A stretch of 64,000 bases of DNA from Bacillaceae bacterium SAS-127. GTDB taxonomy: Bacteria; Bacillota; Bacilli; Bacillales; Domibacillaceae. A program made the translations under genes and the position numbers. The stretch is from positions 51,995 through 115,994 of the forward strand of contig NKXN01000043.1 in the NCBI GenBank assembly GCA_002261155.1, read 5' to 3'. Below are positions 28,921 through 36,480 of this stretch, piece after piece (the stretch's first letter is position 1; every line of letters starts with the position of its first letter). Under the pieces are notes generated by a model that made no database searches, was not told where the DNA came from, and worked only from the letters and a program-made list of their open reading frames with translations.

Positions 28921-29293
28921 TTGAGGGTTAAAAGAAGTTAAACATAGTAGAAATTTATTGATGCTTGTTTGAGGTTGTTCGTCTAAATAGATTAAATAAA
29001 TATGAGCATCTTGTTTTTAAAAATAAACGAGAACGAAATTAGATATTCAATTAAAAAACGTCAAAACACTCCCAAACGTTGATATATTAATGTTTGGGAG
29101 TGTTTTTATTTTATTCTTTCGATCTAGATAGTCCGATTTAATCATAAAAATGTAGCAAAGAGTTAAATAAGCCGTATATCCGATTGAAAAATCATGATGT
29201 ACGGCTATTAGTAATGCGTAACGGAAAAGTGTGCTTTTTTATCATTTTGGCTAACTGAGTATGACTTAGCCGAGTCTTAAATCATTTATTTCC
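28921..29293. other. Intergenic junction between pbuX and the accessory island
   Basis: 373 nt without genes. It contains the pbuX terminator and a second hairpin (29170-29206, AGCCGTATATC / GATGTACGGCT) that probably ends sdpI on the minus strand. The rest is AT-rich with no visible signal. Confidence 0.6.
29063..29107 (+). terminator. Terminator of pbuX
   Basis: 15-bp stem AAAACACTCCCAAAC / GTTTGGGAGTGTTTT, then TATTTTATT. Confidence 0.9.
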
Positions 29294-29932
29294 TTAGTTT
29301 ATTTTTACATAACGCGTATAGCGAATGTAAGAAAAGAAGAAAGCAGACACAACGGTTAAGGTAAGTATCACAAAGAAGCTTGTTAGAATTAAATTTTGAG
29401 GGAGAAGTATTGAAAACATCATAATCAATCCCCAAAAGAATAAGGAGTAGGAAACGGTTCTAGACACTTGGTGCCATATCCCATATGAAGCTTGTTTAAG
29501 TGCATTCTTGTGTGTATCTTTTACTTGAATACGTGGAAGTAAGTTACCTGTTACAACAAAAATAATTCCAACAATGATAGGTAGTAATAGAAGAATGTTT
29601 CCTTCGTTTCCTAAACCGATGTAAATAATCGCACAATGGAGAACGAGTAGAACAATATTTACTGTGATTGCAATATTGTCTAGAATTTTTTCTAATCGTT
29701 TAAAGGTCACTCCTTGCTTACGCATAAAAGAAAGTGTAGAAAGAGAAAGGCTGTTAATGATCATGGCGAATGGGATGATAAACAACATAAGATTCTTGGA
29801 AGCATACGCGGTTGGTGACCCTTCGAGATTAGCGAATTTACTAGGTATTTCACTCGGTAATTCCTTGTAAAAAGAAAAGCTTAATCCAAGAGCAAGAGCA
29901 ACGAACAACCAAACGAATAATTTCCTTATCAT
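29294..29932 (-). CDS. sdpI: SdpI-family immunity membrane protein
   Basis: 212 aa, six membrane helices. The N-terminal DUF1648 segment (LPSEIPSKFANLEGSPTAYASK) and the later SdpI motif VVTGNLLPRIQ with ALKQASYGIWHQVSR match SdpI/YfhL proteins. B. subtilis SdpI protects against the SdpC killing peptide and also signals to the repressor SdpR. The ATG follows the sdpR stop directly, so they form an sdpRI operon. No sdpABC toxin genes are nearby, so the cognate toxin here is open. Confidence 0.88.
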   Translation of the reverse strand: MIRKLFVWLFVALALGLSFSFYKELPSEIPSKFANLEGSPTAYASKNLMLFIIPFAMIINSLSLSTLSFMRKQGVTFKRLEKILDNIAITVNIVLLVLHCAIIYIGLGNEGNILLLLPIIVGIIFVVTGNLLPRIQVKDTHKNALKQASYGIWHQVSRTVSYSLFFWGLIMMFSILLPQNLILTSFFVILTLTVVSAFFFSYIRYTRYVKIN

Positions 29933-30211
29933 TTATTCTTTTCCTCCTTGCGTATTTTTCATATCAATCGCCCACTTCATAATATCTTGTAATACAGTTG
30001 TGTTCAGAGAGTAATAAACATACTGTCCCTGTTTATTTGAAACGACCAGTTCAGAGTTTTTCAAGATGTTCAAATGCTGCGAGATGCCAGGTTTACTCAT
30101 GTTGAAATGATTGGCAATTTCACCTGATGTCATATCGCCCTCTTTTAATAGATCCAATATTTTTCTTCTATTGTCATCTGAGAGAGCTTTGAAAATATTA
30201 CCTAAGGACAC
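29933..30211 (-). CDS. sdpR: SdpR-type ArsR-family autorepressor
   Basis: 92 aa from a GTG start (AAAGGAGG upstream). ArsR-type winged helix: FKALSDDNRRKILDLLKEGDM, the recognition helix SGEIANHFNMSKPGISQHLN and wing YVYYSLNTT. No Cys metal-binding motif, as in SdpR, which is a metal-independent repressor sequestered at the membrane by SdpI when toxin is present. The perfect inverted repeat 55 nt upstream is the expected operator, so autoregulation is likely. Confidence 0.88.
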   Translation of the reverse strand: MSLGNIFKALSDDNRRKILDLLKEGDMTSGEIANHFNMSKPGISQHLNILKNSELVVSNKQGQYVYYSLNTTVLQDIMKWAIDMKNTQGGKE

Positions 30212-30265
30212 AATTTTTGTACCTCCTTTTATTAGAAACTAGGCTGTTAAAAGTATACGATAAAG

Positions 30266-30287
30266 TAATTAAGTAAACACTTAATTA
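30266..30287 (-). promoter_or_regulatory. SdpR operator overlapping the sdpRI promoter
   Basis: Perfect 9-bp inverted repeat TAATTAAGT-AAAC-ACTTAATTA. On the minus strand it covers the probable -35 (TGTTTA) of a promoter with -10 TATACT at 30258-30253, 16 nt further on. Binding there would block transcription of sdpRI. Confidence 0.75.
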
Positions 30288-30373
30288 TGGTTTATATTGG
30301 TATTTTCTTCTTGTCAATTAATTTTGTGAAGAAGTCAAGGGACAAGGGGGCAGGTATCTCGTCCTTTATGAAC

Positions 30374-30418
30374 AATAACAGCACAAACGAAAATCAGCGT
30401 GTGTGCTGTTATTTTTTA
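30374..30418 (+). terminator. Orphan strong terminator in the sdpR to secreted-gene gap
   Basis: Perfect 12-bp stem AATAACAGCACA / TGTGCTGTTATT followed by TTTTATC. No plus-strand gene ends upstream of it, so it either ends a short unannotated RNA starting near 30290 or is left from a lost gene. A GGGACAAGG...CTCGTCC hairpin (30339-30364) precedes it. Confidence 0.75.
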
Positions 30419-30544
30419 TCATCGATCTATTTATATTATTTTTTAAAAAGAGAAAATTCTGAATTTAATATTCAAGAGCGATATTATATGTTAATATTAT
30501 GTTTTAATTCCATTATGTTGGTAATGGGGAAAGGGGGATAAATG

Positions 30545-31072
30545 ATGGGATTTTCTAAATATTTTTTGAGCATTAGTTTATGTTTGCTGTTTGTTTTTAG
30601 TTTTTCATCAGTTCCGGCAAAAGCCAATTTCAATGCAGATTTAGGGGCTATTACTCCATTAGCTTGTCCAGAAGTAGGAACTTATACTACTTCTTATAAA
30701 TCTAAAACAACATCTAGAAAGACTGAATTTACACATCTAGCATCTAATAGTAGTTCTTCTCCAGACTCAGTGACTCGATCAGTGTCAATTACTCATTCAG
30801 CAACGGTAAATTTAGGTGGAGAAGCAACATTTAAAGCATTAGTGGCAGGTGCAAAAATTAATGCGAATGTTGGGTATGGATATAATAAAACAAAAACACT
30901 TTCTACTACATGGTCAGTACCAAAAGGTAGATGGAAGTTAACAGCTGGAAGTAGTTGGGTGAAATCCACTGGAACTCGTTATAAAGTGGTGCCACCTTGC
31001 AACTTATCGAATGCGACTACTGTAACGGCTAACTATACTTATGCGACATGGAGCGACAAAATACAACAATAA
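30545..31072 (+). CDS. Small secreted beta-rich protein, candidate toxin or competence factor
   Basis: 175 aa from ATG 30545 (7 nt after AAGGGGG; ATG 30542 is also possible). Sec signal peptide with core ISLCLLFVFSF and likely cleavage after VPAKA. The mature part of about 150 aa is Ser/Thr/Lys-rich with alternating hydrophobic residues (SITHSATVNLGGEATF, INANVGYGYNKTK) and a VPKGRWKL turn, and two Cys (LACPEV, PPCNLS) that may pair. The alternating pattern recalls the inserting strands of aerolysin/ETX-like proteins, but no family is recognised. It is divergent from sdpRI, with a lipoprotein gene downstream. Function unknown. Confidence 0.7.
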   Translation: MGFSKYFLSISLCLLFVFSFSSVPAKANFNADLGAITPLACPEVGTYTTSYKSKTTSRKTEFTHLASNSSSSPDSVTRSVSITHSATVNLGGEATFKALVAGAKINANVGYGYNKTKTLSTTWSVPKGRWKLTAGSSWVKSTGTRYKVVPPCNLSNATTVTANYTYATWSDKIQQ

Positions 31073-31094
31073 TTGAATATTTAAAAAGTTATAT

Positions 31095-31138
31095 AAGAAA
31101 TAAGATTTCAATCAATAGAGATTGAAGTCTTATTTCTT
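31095..31138 (+). terminator. Long hairpin between the secreted gene and the lipoprotein gene
   Basis: 19-bp stem with a single G-U pair, AAGAAATAAGATTTCAATC / GATTGAAGTCTTATTTCTT, 6-nt loop. Few U residues follow, so it may stabilise the upstream mRNA as much as terminate it. Confidence 0.7.
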
Positions 31139-31162
31139 AAGTTAGGAAGGGGTGTTAACCTG

Positions 31163-31744
31163 TTGAAATACTTATACATCTTTCTATTATGTTTGATCTT
31201 TTTATCGGGATGCAACTCTTCAGGTGATTCGCTTAAAGATTCGACGACTGATAGTAAAAAATCTTCGACTACTTTCGCTCCAACGAAAAGTAAGTATTCT
31301 TTAGAAAAAAAGTTGCTGCCGCCAAAGTTTATCGTAACTAATTTTGATATGGGTTATAACGAGGAAAGAAAAGAATTGAGTTATTTTATGGATTATGAAT
31401 TTGATACTGAGATTTATAATATGTTAGCTGAAGAAAAACAAAAACTATATTTTTCTCTTGAATATCCAGAACATGTACAAAAATATTTTGAAAATATTTC
31501 TAGTGATTTTATCATGGCTGAAAAACCAAAAAATCACAAAAATATCTATCAAGCAGAATTTAAGACAAAGACGGATCTTAAGAAGGAAGATGTTCAGAAA
31601 ATAAAGGAAAGCTTATCAGGATACAACCTTTTGATTGCTGATAAAGATAAAGATATTGTTGCCAGATTCAATGATCTTTATGGATTTAATGGCTACAAAC
31701 CTGGCGTTTCAGGATCCACACATATTGATGAAACTAAAGAATAG
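31163..31744 (+). CDS. Lipoprotein of unknown function
   Basis: 193 aa from a TTG start with AAGGGGTG upstream. Lipobox LSGC at about residues 14-17, then a Ser/Thr/Lys linker and a globular domain of about 140 aa with VTNFDMGYNEERKELSYFMD near its start. A domain containing IKESLSGYNLLIADKDK lies near the end. It follows the secreted protein gene by 90 nt on the same strand and may act with it on the cell surface. A protective lipoprotein is possible, but this is inference only. No homolog recognised. Confidence 0.65.
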   Translation: MKYLYIFLLCLIFLSGCNSSGDSLKDSTTDSKKSSTTFAPTKSKYSLEKKLLPPKFIVTNFDMGYNEERKELSYFMDYEFDTEIYNMLAEEKQKLYFSLEYPEHVQKYFENISSDFIMAEKPKNHKNIYQAEFKTKTDLKKEDVQKIKESLSGYNLLIADKDKDIVARFNDLYGFNGYKPGVSGSTHIDETKE

Positions 31745-31781
31745 TTGGAATCGACTTTTTCTAGTCAAACAGTAGCCTCTT

Positions 31782-31874
31782 ATGAATAGGGGAATGGCGG
31801 AAGAGAATCCGTATCGTTATCCGGGAGATCGATTTAACGTGTTGTCTAACGGAGTGCTCCCCCATACACATTAA
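31782..31874 (+). pseudogene. Possible Rhs/WapA-type fragment
   Basis: In frame: MAEENPYRYPGDRFNVLSNG and a stop soon after. NPYRYxGxRFD is the closing motif of the Rhs/YD-repeat core before the variable toxin tip, so this may be debris of a polymorphic toxin. Only about 30 codons, so it could be chance. The presence of a SUKH immunity gene 400 nt away makes it plausible. Confidence 0.35.
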
Positions 31875-31883
31875 GCACCTTCC

Positions 31884-32021
31884 TTATTCCGCGTCAAAAG
31901 CCTCTGGGATTCCCGCTGCTCTTTCTTTATCTTTTATTAATTGCAAATTAATGTCGAGTTCTTTTTTCTTTTGATCATACTCATCTTTTCTCAACGGCCT
32001 ATACTTTTCCTTTTTCTCCAT
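31884..32021 (-). pseudogene. Truncated duplicate of the gene tail at 33.2 kb
   Basis: About 138 nt, roughly 96% identical to 33189-33326 (about 5 differences). Encodes EKKEKYRPLRKDEYDQKKKE through PEAFDAE and a stop; the upstream codons present in the other copy are missing. Evidence of a local duplication within the island. Confidence 0.85.
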
Positions 32022-32228
32022 ATGGGGTAATACCATCATTTCACAGATTTGCAATGCTAAGCATTTATGTCAAAAAAAACCTCATTCAAGTTATGCAATA
32101 TTTCATTTGATTTAGTAACTTTATGACATATGGAGATTAGGAAGGTTTCCTTAGCGTTGTTAATCTGCGTTTCGTTGTGGCGGTAAAAATCTAGGGAACC
32201 AAATAATGAATAGCTAACCTATAATGGG

Positions 32229-33035
32229 TTAGCTATTTATTTTTCGTTGAATTTTTTTACCATATTTCGTCGTTGTACCATCTGGATAACCATCAATGTC
32301 TATAAAGTGAACTAACTCTTCAGCTAACCTACTTAAAGATTCAATTGGCCAATTTTCTTTAGACTCACGATTTAATTTAGTTAATACCGTTTGCCCAATA
32401 ATATAAGAGAGACCATCCAAATGTTTAAATTTTATCGCTTTTAAAGCTAGTTCAATAAACCACTCAATATCTCCTTCCTCCTCAGCAAATTGTTCGAAAC
32501 AAGTTGCTATATCAACATACGATTTATGTTCTTTTATAAATTCTTCAAATTGCTCTTTTGTATAAACAGGATATTCTTCATCATCTTCAAAATCATCTTC
32601 TTCAGGTTCTTTTAATTTCTTTAAAAACATTTCAAAGTTTTTTGCTACTTTTTTGGGTTTTTCACCATCTTCTTCAATATAAAAAACAGCTGGTTCATTG
32701 CCTGTGTAATTACGGTAATCAAACGCTAACCAATAGTTACCATCTCCAGCAACAATAACAAAGCCCTTTTCAAGTTCCCACTCTTCTACAAGATAATTTG
32801 ATTCTCCAATACCTTCTTCTAAAGCAATCCCTTTTAATTCGTTAATTTCCACTTCTTCATCAGGTACTTGTTTTGAATGAAGCCTATTGTAGGCTAATAT
32901 CCCACCATTATGTATTTTCATCAATTCAATATAAGATTTAGGTAAATTAACGCCTAATTTTTTCTCTACAGCTACTAATTCTTCAGTTGAGAAACTTTCA
33001 AGTTCAGCTTCACCATCAAAAATATAGTCGAACAT
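32229..33035 (-). CDS. SUKH-family (SMI1/KNR4) immunity protein
   Basis: 268 aa. The first 140 residues are a SMI1/KNR4 (SUKH-1) domain: VEKKLGVNLPKSYIELMKIH then NGG, and VAGDGNYWLAFDYR with PAVFYIEEDGE. An acidic linker (DDFEDDEEYP) and a second helical domain of about 110 aa follow. SUKH proteins neutralise toxins of polymorphic/contact-dependent systems. No toxin is intact nearby, so it looks like an orphan immunity gene. RBS is weak. A hairpin overlaps its stop (32209-32237, AATAGCTAACC / GGTTAGCTATT). Confidence 0.85.
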   Translation of the reverse strand: MFDYIFDGEAELESFSTEELVAVEKKLGVNLPKSYIELMKIHNGGILAYNRLHSKQVPDEEVEINELKGIALEEGIGESNYLVEEWELEKGFVIVAGDGNYWLAFDYRNYTGNEPAVFYIEEDGEKPKKVAKNFEMFLKKLKEPEEDDFEDDEEYPVYTKEQFEEFIKEHKSYVDIATCFEQFAEEEGDIEWFIELALKAIKFKHLDGLSYIIGQTVLTKLNRESKENWPIESLSRLAEELVHFIDIDGYPDGTTTKYGKKIQRKINS

Positions 33036-33188
33036 TTTATCATTCCATTCTTATAATTTTTTATTTATAAATCTATGACAAGAAAGTTCGTCGTTTTCGT
33101 CACGGCTATGCTTGGCTTGATTTGTTTTCCTTTCGTCGCGAAATCATGATCGCTCCTTGTCGGATGTAGCTCGAGAGTACGATATTCC

Positions 33189-33380
33189 TTATTCCACATC
33201 AAAAGCTTCTGGAATTCCCGCTGCTCTTTCTTTATCTTTTATTAATTGCAAATTAATGTCGAGTTCTTTTTTCTTTTGATCATACTCATCTTTTCTCAAC
33301 GGCCCATACTTTTCCTTTTTCTCCATATCTAAAATCCAGTAATCACTTGAATTCTCCTCTAAGCAAGTAGACCACCTCAT
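33189..33380 (-). pseudogene. C-terminal remnant of an exported-protein gene
   Basis: The frame reads SSDYWILDMEKKEKYGPLRK and continues DEYDQKKKELDINLQ to a stop. The DYWIxDxxxxxxYGPLxxxEYxxKxxEL pattern ends several small Bacillus lipoproteins (DUF3997-like). The 5' part overlaps the end of the next upstream gene in another frame and has no RBS, so this is probably a remnant fused by deletion. A shorter copy is at 31884-32021. Confidence 0.55.
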
Positions 33381-33924
33381 AGTCCTTTAACTCATTCATA
33401 TATTTGTCCGCATCATGATAAAAATCCGTGGAAAGAGAGCTGACTCCATCTTGGCTACTTGAATAACAAATACTGGCTAAGACCATTTGATCGGTAATGG
33501 GTGTATTGTATAACGGATTACTCCCCGACACAGTGCTAAGCTCACCTTTTGGAGTGGTTTCCGGGTTCCAGATTGTGCTTGTGCTACCATCATTATGAAC
33601 ACTAAGAGCAAAAAGAGCTTGATTACTTTCTTCCATCGTTTGCGATGTGGTGAAGATAATGGTTCCTTTATCTTTAATCTCAGTAGAAATATTGTTTACT
33701 TCTCCCACTAACTTGCCAGATTCATATTTTTCAACCCACAAGTTTACATTCTTATATTTATCATCTACATTGAAGTCAAATATAAAAGCTTGATCAGCGG
33801 TATTTGTAAGAATAGCTTGCTCTCTTTCCGTCAGCTTAGTTTCAGAAATGGTGTTATCATTATTGCAAGCCGCTAAAGAAAGCATAAGCGATGCTAACAT
33901 GGTGAAAAATAGTATTTTCCTCAT
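33343..33924 (-). CDS. Putative lipoprotein
   Basis: 193 aa with lipobox LAAC at residues 17-20 after a typical signal (FTMLASLMLSLAAC). The mature domain contains IFDFNVDDKYKNVNLWVEKY and TIIFTTSQTMEESNQ, a beta-rich pattern found in uncharacterised Bacillus lipoproteins. The ATG has GAGGGA upstream. Ends YLLRGEFK. No function is known; it belongs to the group of exported proteins in this island. Confidence 0.7.
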   Translation of the reverse strand: MRKILFFTMLASLMLSLAACNNDNTISETKLTEREQAILTNTADQAFIFDFNVDDKYKNVNLWVEKYESGKLVGEVNNISTEIKDKGTIIFTTSQTMEESNQALFALSVHNDGSTSTIWNPETTPKGELSTVSGSNPLYNTPITDQMVLASICYSSSQDGVSSLSTDFYHDADKYMNELKDYEVVYLLRGEFK

Positions 33925-34044
33925 TAGTTCCCTCCTAGCTAGTTGGTGTCTTGTATGGAATTATACCTTATATATGGAGGACAGTGGTATTTTATTGTAA
34001 AAATTGAGAATGAAGTTGATGATCCGGTGATGCAGCTACACATA

Positions 34045-34117
34045 AAGAAGCCCTGTTCAATTTGAGTTGCTCTTATAAAAATAAATGAGCCCCTCTGTTA
34101 GAACAGGAACTTCTTTT
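34045..34117 (-). terminator. Hairpin between the 34.1 kb gene and the lipoprotein gene
   Basis: GAAG-CCTGTTC / GAACAGG-CTTC stem with a long loop. On the minus strand it is followed by TTTATG, so it can end the gene at 34125-34544. Confidence 0.6.
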
Positions 34118-34124
34118 CCTAATT

Positions 34125-34544
34125 TTAATTGCTCTTCTTAGCATGCATTTCCCAAATAATATCTTCTTTTAAATGCAGAGTATAATCCATGATAAACTCT
34201 AAATCGATTTGCTTCTTTTCGTATGCTAACTCTAAATGTTTATAATGCTGAGATACTAAGTAATTAAACAATTCATTTCGGTTTATTCCTTGCATTTGAG
34301 CGATTTCTACCATGCTTTTTTTCTCACGTAATTGGTGGAATTCTTTTACGCTCAGTTTGAAAAATTTAGCCATGGAAGCAAAGTCTGTTTTAAATTCAAA
34401 AACGACTTTTCCTTCATCCACTTCTTCTTTCACTTGTAACGGACCTTTATTGTATTCCATCTTTTGTGAGTCAGCGGCTGCTATATGGCTCATCAAAAAT
34501 AAACATATAAACGCTGTTAATGAATATGATAATAGGTTTTTCAT
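34125..34544 (-). CDS. Secreted helical protein of unknown function
   Basis: 139 aa with a signal peptide (SYSLTAFICLFLMSHIAAA, cleavage after AAA). The mature part holds LSVKEFHQLREKKSMVEIAQ and GINRNELFNYLVSQH, with ELAYEKKQIDLEFIM. This is the pattern of the widespread Bacillus secreted proteins that repeat a 'slaeIA...Gvs...L...' helix-turn-helix-like unit (compare DUF2680-type proteins). RBS GGAGATA. Function unknown. Confidence 0.65.
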   Translation of the reverse strand: MKNLLSYSLTAFICLFLMSHIAAADSQKMEYNKGPLQVKEEVDEGKVVFEFKTDFASMAKFFKLSVKEFHQLREKKSMVEIAQMQGINRNELFNYLVSQHYKHLELAYEKKQIDLEFIMDYTLHLKEDIIWEMHAKKSN

Positions 34545-34606
34545 GTAATATCTCCTCGTACAATTTCTGTTTATTTTGCCTTGTAACTTTATTTTTATCC
34601 CGCATT

Positions 34607-34682
34607 AACGGGCTGTAAGATCCCCCATCTCAACATGGCAGAAAGAAGCGCAGATATGTAGGTGGGGATCAACAGCCCGTAA
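34607..34682. repeat. Compound palindrome, possible MITE or IS200/IS605-type end
   Basis: Nested inverted repeat: ACGGGCTGT (34608-34616) with ACAGCCCGT (34672-34680), and just inside it GATCCCCCATCT (34619-34630) with AGGTGGGGATC (34660-34670). The loop is about 29 nt. It is far more GC-rich than its surroundings and codes for nothing. Confidence 0.7.
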
Positions 34683-34704
34683 ACGCCCGATCAGTTCAAC
34701 TAAC

Positions 34705-34738
34705 AATCAGTGAAGGATGAAGAAAACCTTCACTGATT
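34705..34738. terminator. Perfect 12-bp hairpin upstream of bpsA
   Basis: AATCAGTGAAGG / CCTTCACTGATT with a 10-nt loop. The T content after it is weak on both strands; it marks the right border of the island. Confidence 0.6.
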
Positions 34739-34827
34739 GAAGTTTCACTTTATGTCTGTTTTTCACATGAATAAGTTAATGGATAAATAGGTAAAATAAG
34801 CCTATCAATCAAAGTGGAGAGTTGACT

Positions 34828-35898
34828 ATGTCAAAAATTATTGCGGTTCAAACGGCTTTACCTCATCATGTGGTTCATCAGCAAGAGGCGAAGGAGATGA
34901 TTTATCAATTATTTCAGCCTACCTATCCGAAAATTGAGCGGTTGTTGTCGGTGTTTGATAATGGAGGGATCGACACGAGATATTTGGCGAAACCGCTCGA
35001 ATGGTATCAAAAAAAGCATAGCTTTGAAGAGAAAAACGAGTTGTTTTTAGAGGCGGCGGTGGCACTTGGAGAAGAGGCGATCAAGGGATGCTTAGATCGA
35101 GCTGGGGCACGATATGAAGATGTGGATGCGATGATCACCGTTTGTACGACCGGTCTTGCTGCGCCTAGCTTAGAAGCACGATGGATGAACCGTCTCCCTT
35201 TTTCAAAAAAGGTGACGCGGCTGCCGATTTGGGGATTGGGCTGTGGGGGAGGAGCGTCGGGGCTTGCCAGGGCGCATGATTATTGTTTAGCCCATCCGAC
35301 AGCGAATGTATTAGTCGTGGCAGTAGAGCTATGCAGTCTTACGTTTCAAGTGGAAGACTTATCAAAAAGTAATTTAATCGGTACGTCTTTATTTGCCGAT
35401 GGAGCGGCTTGTGTGCTTGTCGCTGGTAAAGCAAGTTCGTTGTTTAAAAACGGATCACGCTCGCTCCCGGTGATTCAAAAAACCGAAACCGTTTTGATGG
35501 AAGATTCCGAAGAAGTAATGGGATGGGACATTAAGGACAATGGCTTCTATGTGATTTTTTCAAAAGATATTCCTGCGATTGTCCACCAGTGGTTGGAGCC
35601 GCAAGTGACAGAGTTTTTAGCGAGCCAACAAACGAAAATAGAAGAAATTGGTCATATCGTCGCTCATCCAGGCGGCAAAAAAGTATTAGAAGCGTATGAA
35701 CAGAGTTTACGGCTAGCGCCGGATCAGTTGAATGTATCAAGGAGCGTGTTAAGCCAATATGGCAATATGTCTTCCGCTACGGTGCTGTTTGTGTTGGAAC
35801 AATATGTACAAAAAGATATACATATAAATGATTTAGGTTTGATGCTGGCTCTTGGGCCAGGGTTTAGTTCAGAAATGCTGTTAATGAGGTGGGAGTAG
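34828..35898 (+). CDS. bpsA: Type III polyketide synthase (alkylpyrone synthase)
   Basis: 356 aa from ATG 34828, 8 nt after GTGGAG; the TTG at 34822 is too near. Chalcone/stilbene synthase family. The catalytic Cys is in IWGLGCGGGASGLARAHDY, His in VAHPGGKKVLEAYE and Asn in QYGNMSSATVLFVLE. B. subtilis BpsA makes triketide alkylpyrones from long-chain acyl-CoA and malonyl-CoA. The next gene, bpsB, methylates these products; the two overlap by 1 nt (TAGTG). Confidence 0.95.
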   Translation: MSKIIAVQTALPHHVVHQQEAKEMIYQLFQPTYPKIERLLSVFDNGGIDTRYLAKPLEWYQKKHSFEEKNELFLEAAVALGEEAIKGCLDRAGARYEDVDAMITVCTTGLAAPSLEARWMNRLPFSKKVTRLPIWGLGCGGGASGLARAHDYCLAHPTANVLVVAVELCSLTFQVEDLSKSNLIGTSLFADGAACVLVAGKASSLFKNGSRSLPVIQKTETVLMEDSEEVMGWDIKDNGFYVIFSKDIPAIVHQWLEPQVTEFLASQQTKIEEIGHIVAHPGGKKVLEAYEQSLRLAPDQLNVSRSVLSQYGNMSSATVLFVLEQYVQKDIHINDLGLMLALGPGFSSEMLLMRWE

Positions 35899-36428
35899 TG
35901 TTCTTTTATGTGTTTATTATATTGGTGGTGGTGCAAAGGATAGTGGAGCTTGTCCATGCGAAGCGAAATGAAAAGTGGATGAAGGCAAAAGGAGCGGAGG
36001 AATTCGGGCAAGGACATTATCCGTTTATGGTGCTGATGCATATAACGTTTTTTATTGGATTAGTGGTCGAAGTGAGTATAAAACAGCCACCACTTCATCC
36101 GTTATGGCCTTTGCTACTTGTTCTCTTTTTGGGCTTACAGTTGATACGGGTATGGACGATTCGCACGCTCGGTCGCTATTGGAATACGAAAATTATTGTG
36201 TTGAAAGGTGAGGAAGTCGTTGTTAAAGGTCCATTCCGCTTGTTAAAACATCCTAATTATTTCGTTGTGACAACTGAACTAATTGTTATTCCACTGATGT
36301 TTCAAGCGTATTGGACATTAATGATTTATTTCTTTTTGAACCAGCTTATTTTAATGATTCGGTTAAATGAGGAAGAGAAAGCGTTAGAGCAGTTAACAAA
36401 CTATGAAGAGGCATTTGCGAAAAGATGA
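35898..36428 (+). CDS. bpsB: Alkylpyrone O-methyltransferase BpsB (isoprenylcysteine methyltransferase family)
   Basis: 176 aa from GTG 35898, which overlaps the bpsA stop; the upstream in-frame GTG is part of the RBS GAGGTGGGA. Integral membrane protein with about four or five helices. The C-terminal ICMT motif GPFRLLKHPNYFVVTTELI, and the pair LNEEEKALE, bind SAM and the substrate carboxylate/hydroxyl. Methylates the BpsA pyrones in B. subtilis. The pair is upstream of dynA. Confidence 0.93.
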   Translation: MFFYVFIILVVVQRIVELVHAKRNEKWMKAKGAEEFGQGHYPFMVLMHITFFIGLVVEVSIKQPPLHPLWPLLLVLFLGLQLIRVWTIRTLGRYWNTKIIVLKGEEVVVKGPFRLLKHPNYFVVTTELIVIPLMFQAYWTLMIYFFLNQLILMIRLNEEEKALEQLTNYEEAFAKR

Positions 36429-36445
36429 TATTTTTAAAAAGTAAT

Positions 36446-36474
36446 TGACAGAAAATTGCGAGAGAGTTATAATA
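36446..36474 (+). promoter_or_regulatory. Consensus sigma-A promoter of the structured leader/small RNA
   Basis: TTGACA and TATAAT with a 17-nt spacer; the best match to consensus in the window. Confidence 0.88.
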
Positions 36475-36480
36475 ATATTC

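Noticed and set aside
30287..30541. 84-codon open frame starting in the SdpR operator
   Set aside because: No RBS, it runs through the operator and a perfect terminator hairpin, and the composition is not coding-like.
33075..33149. 24-codon plus-strand ORF resembling a signal peptide (MTRKFVVFVTAMLGL...)
   Set aside because: Stops directly after the hydrophobic core, with no RBS; could be a relic but cannot be supported.
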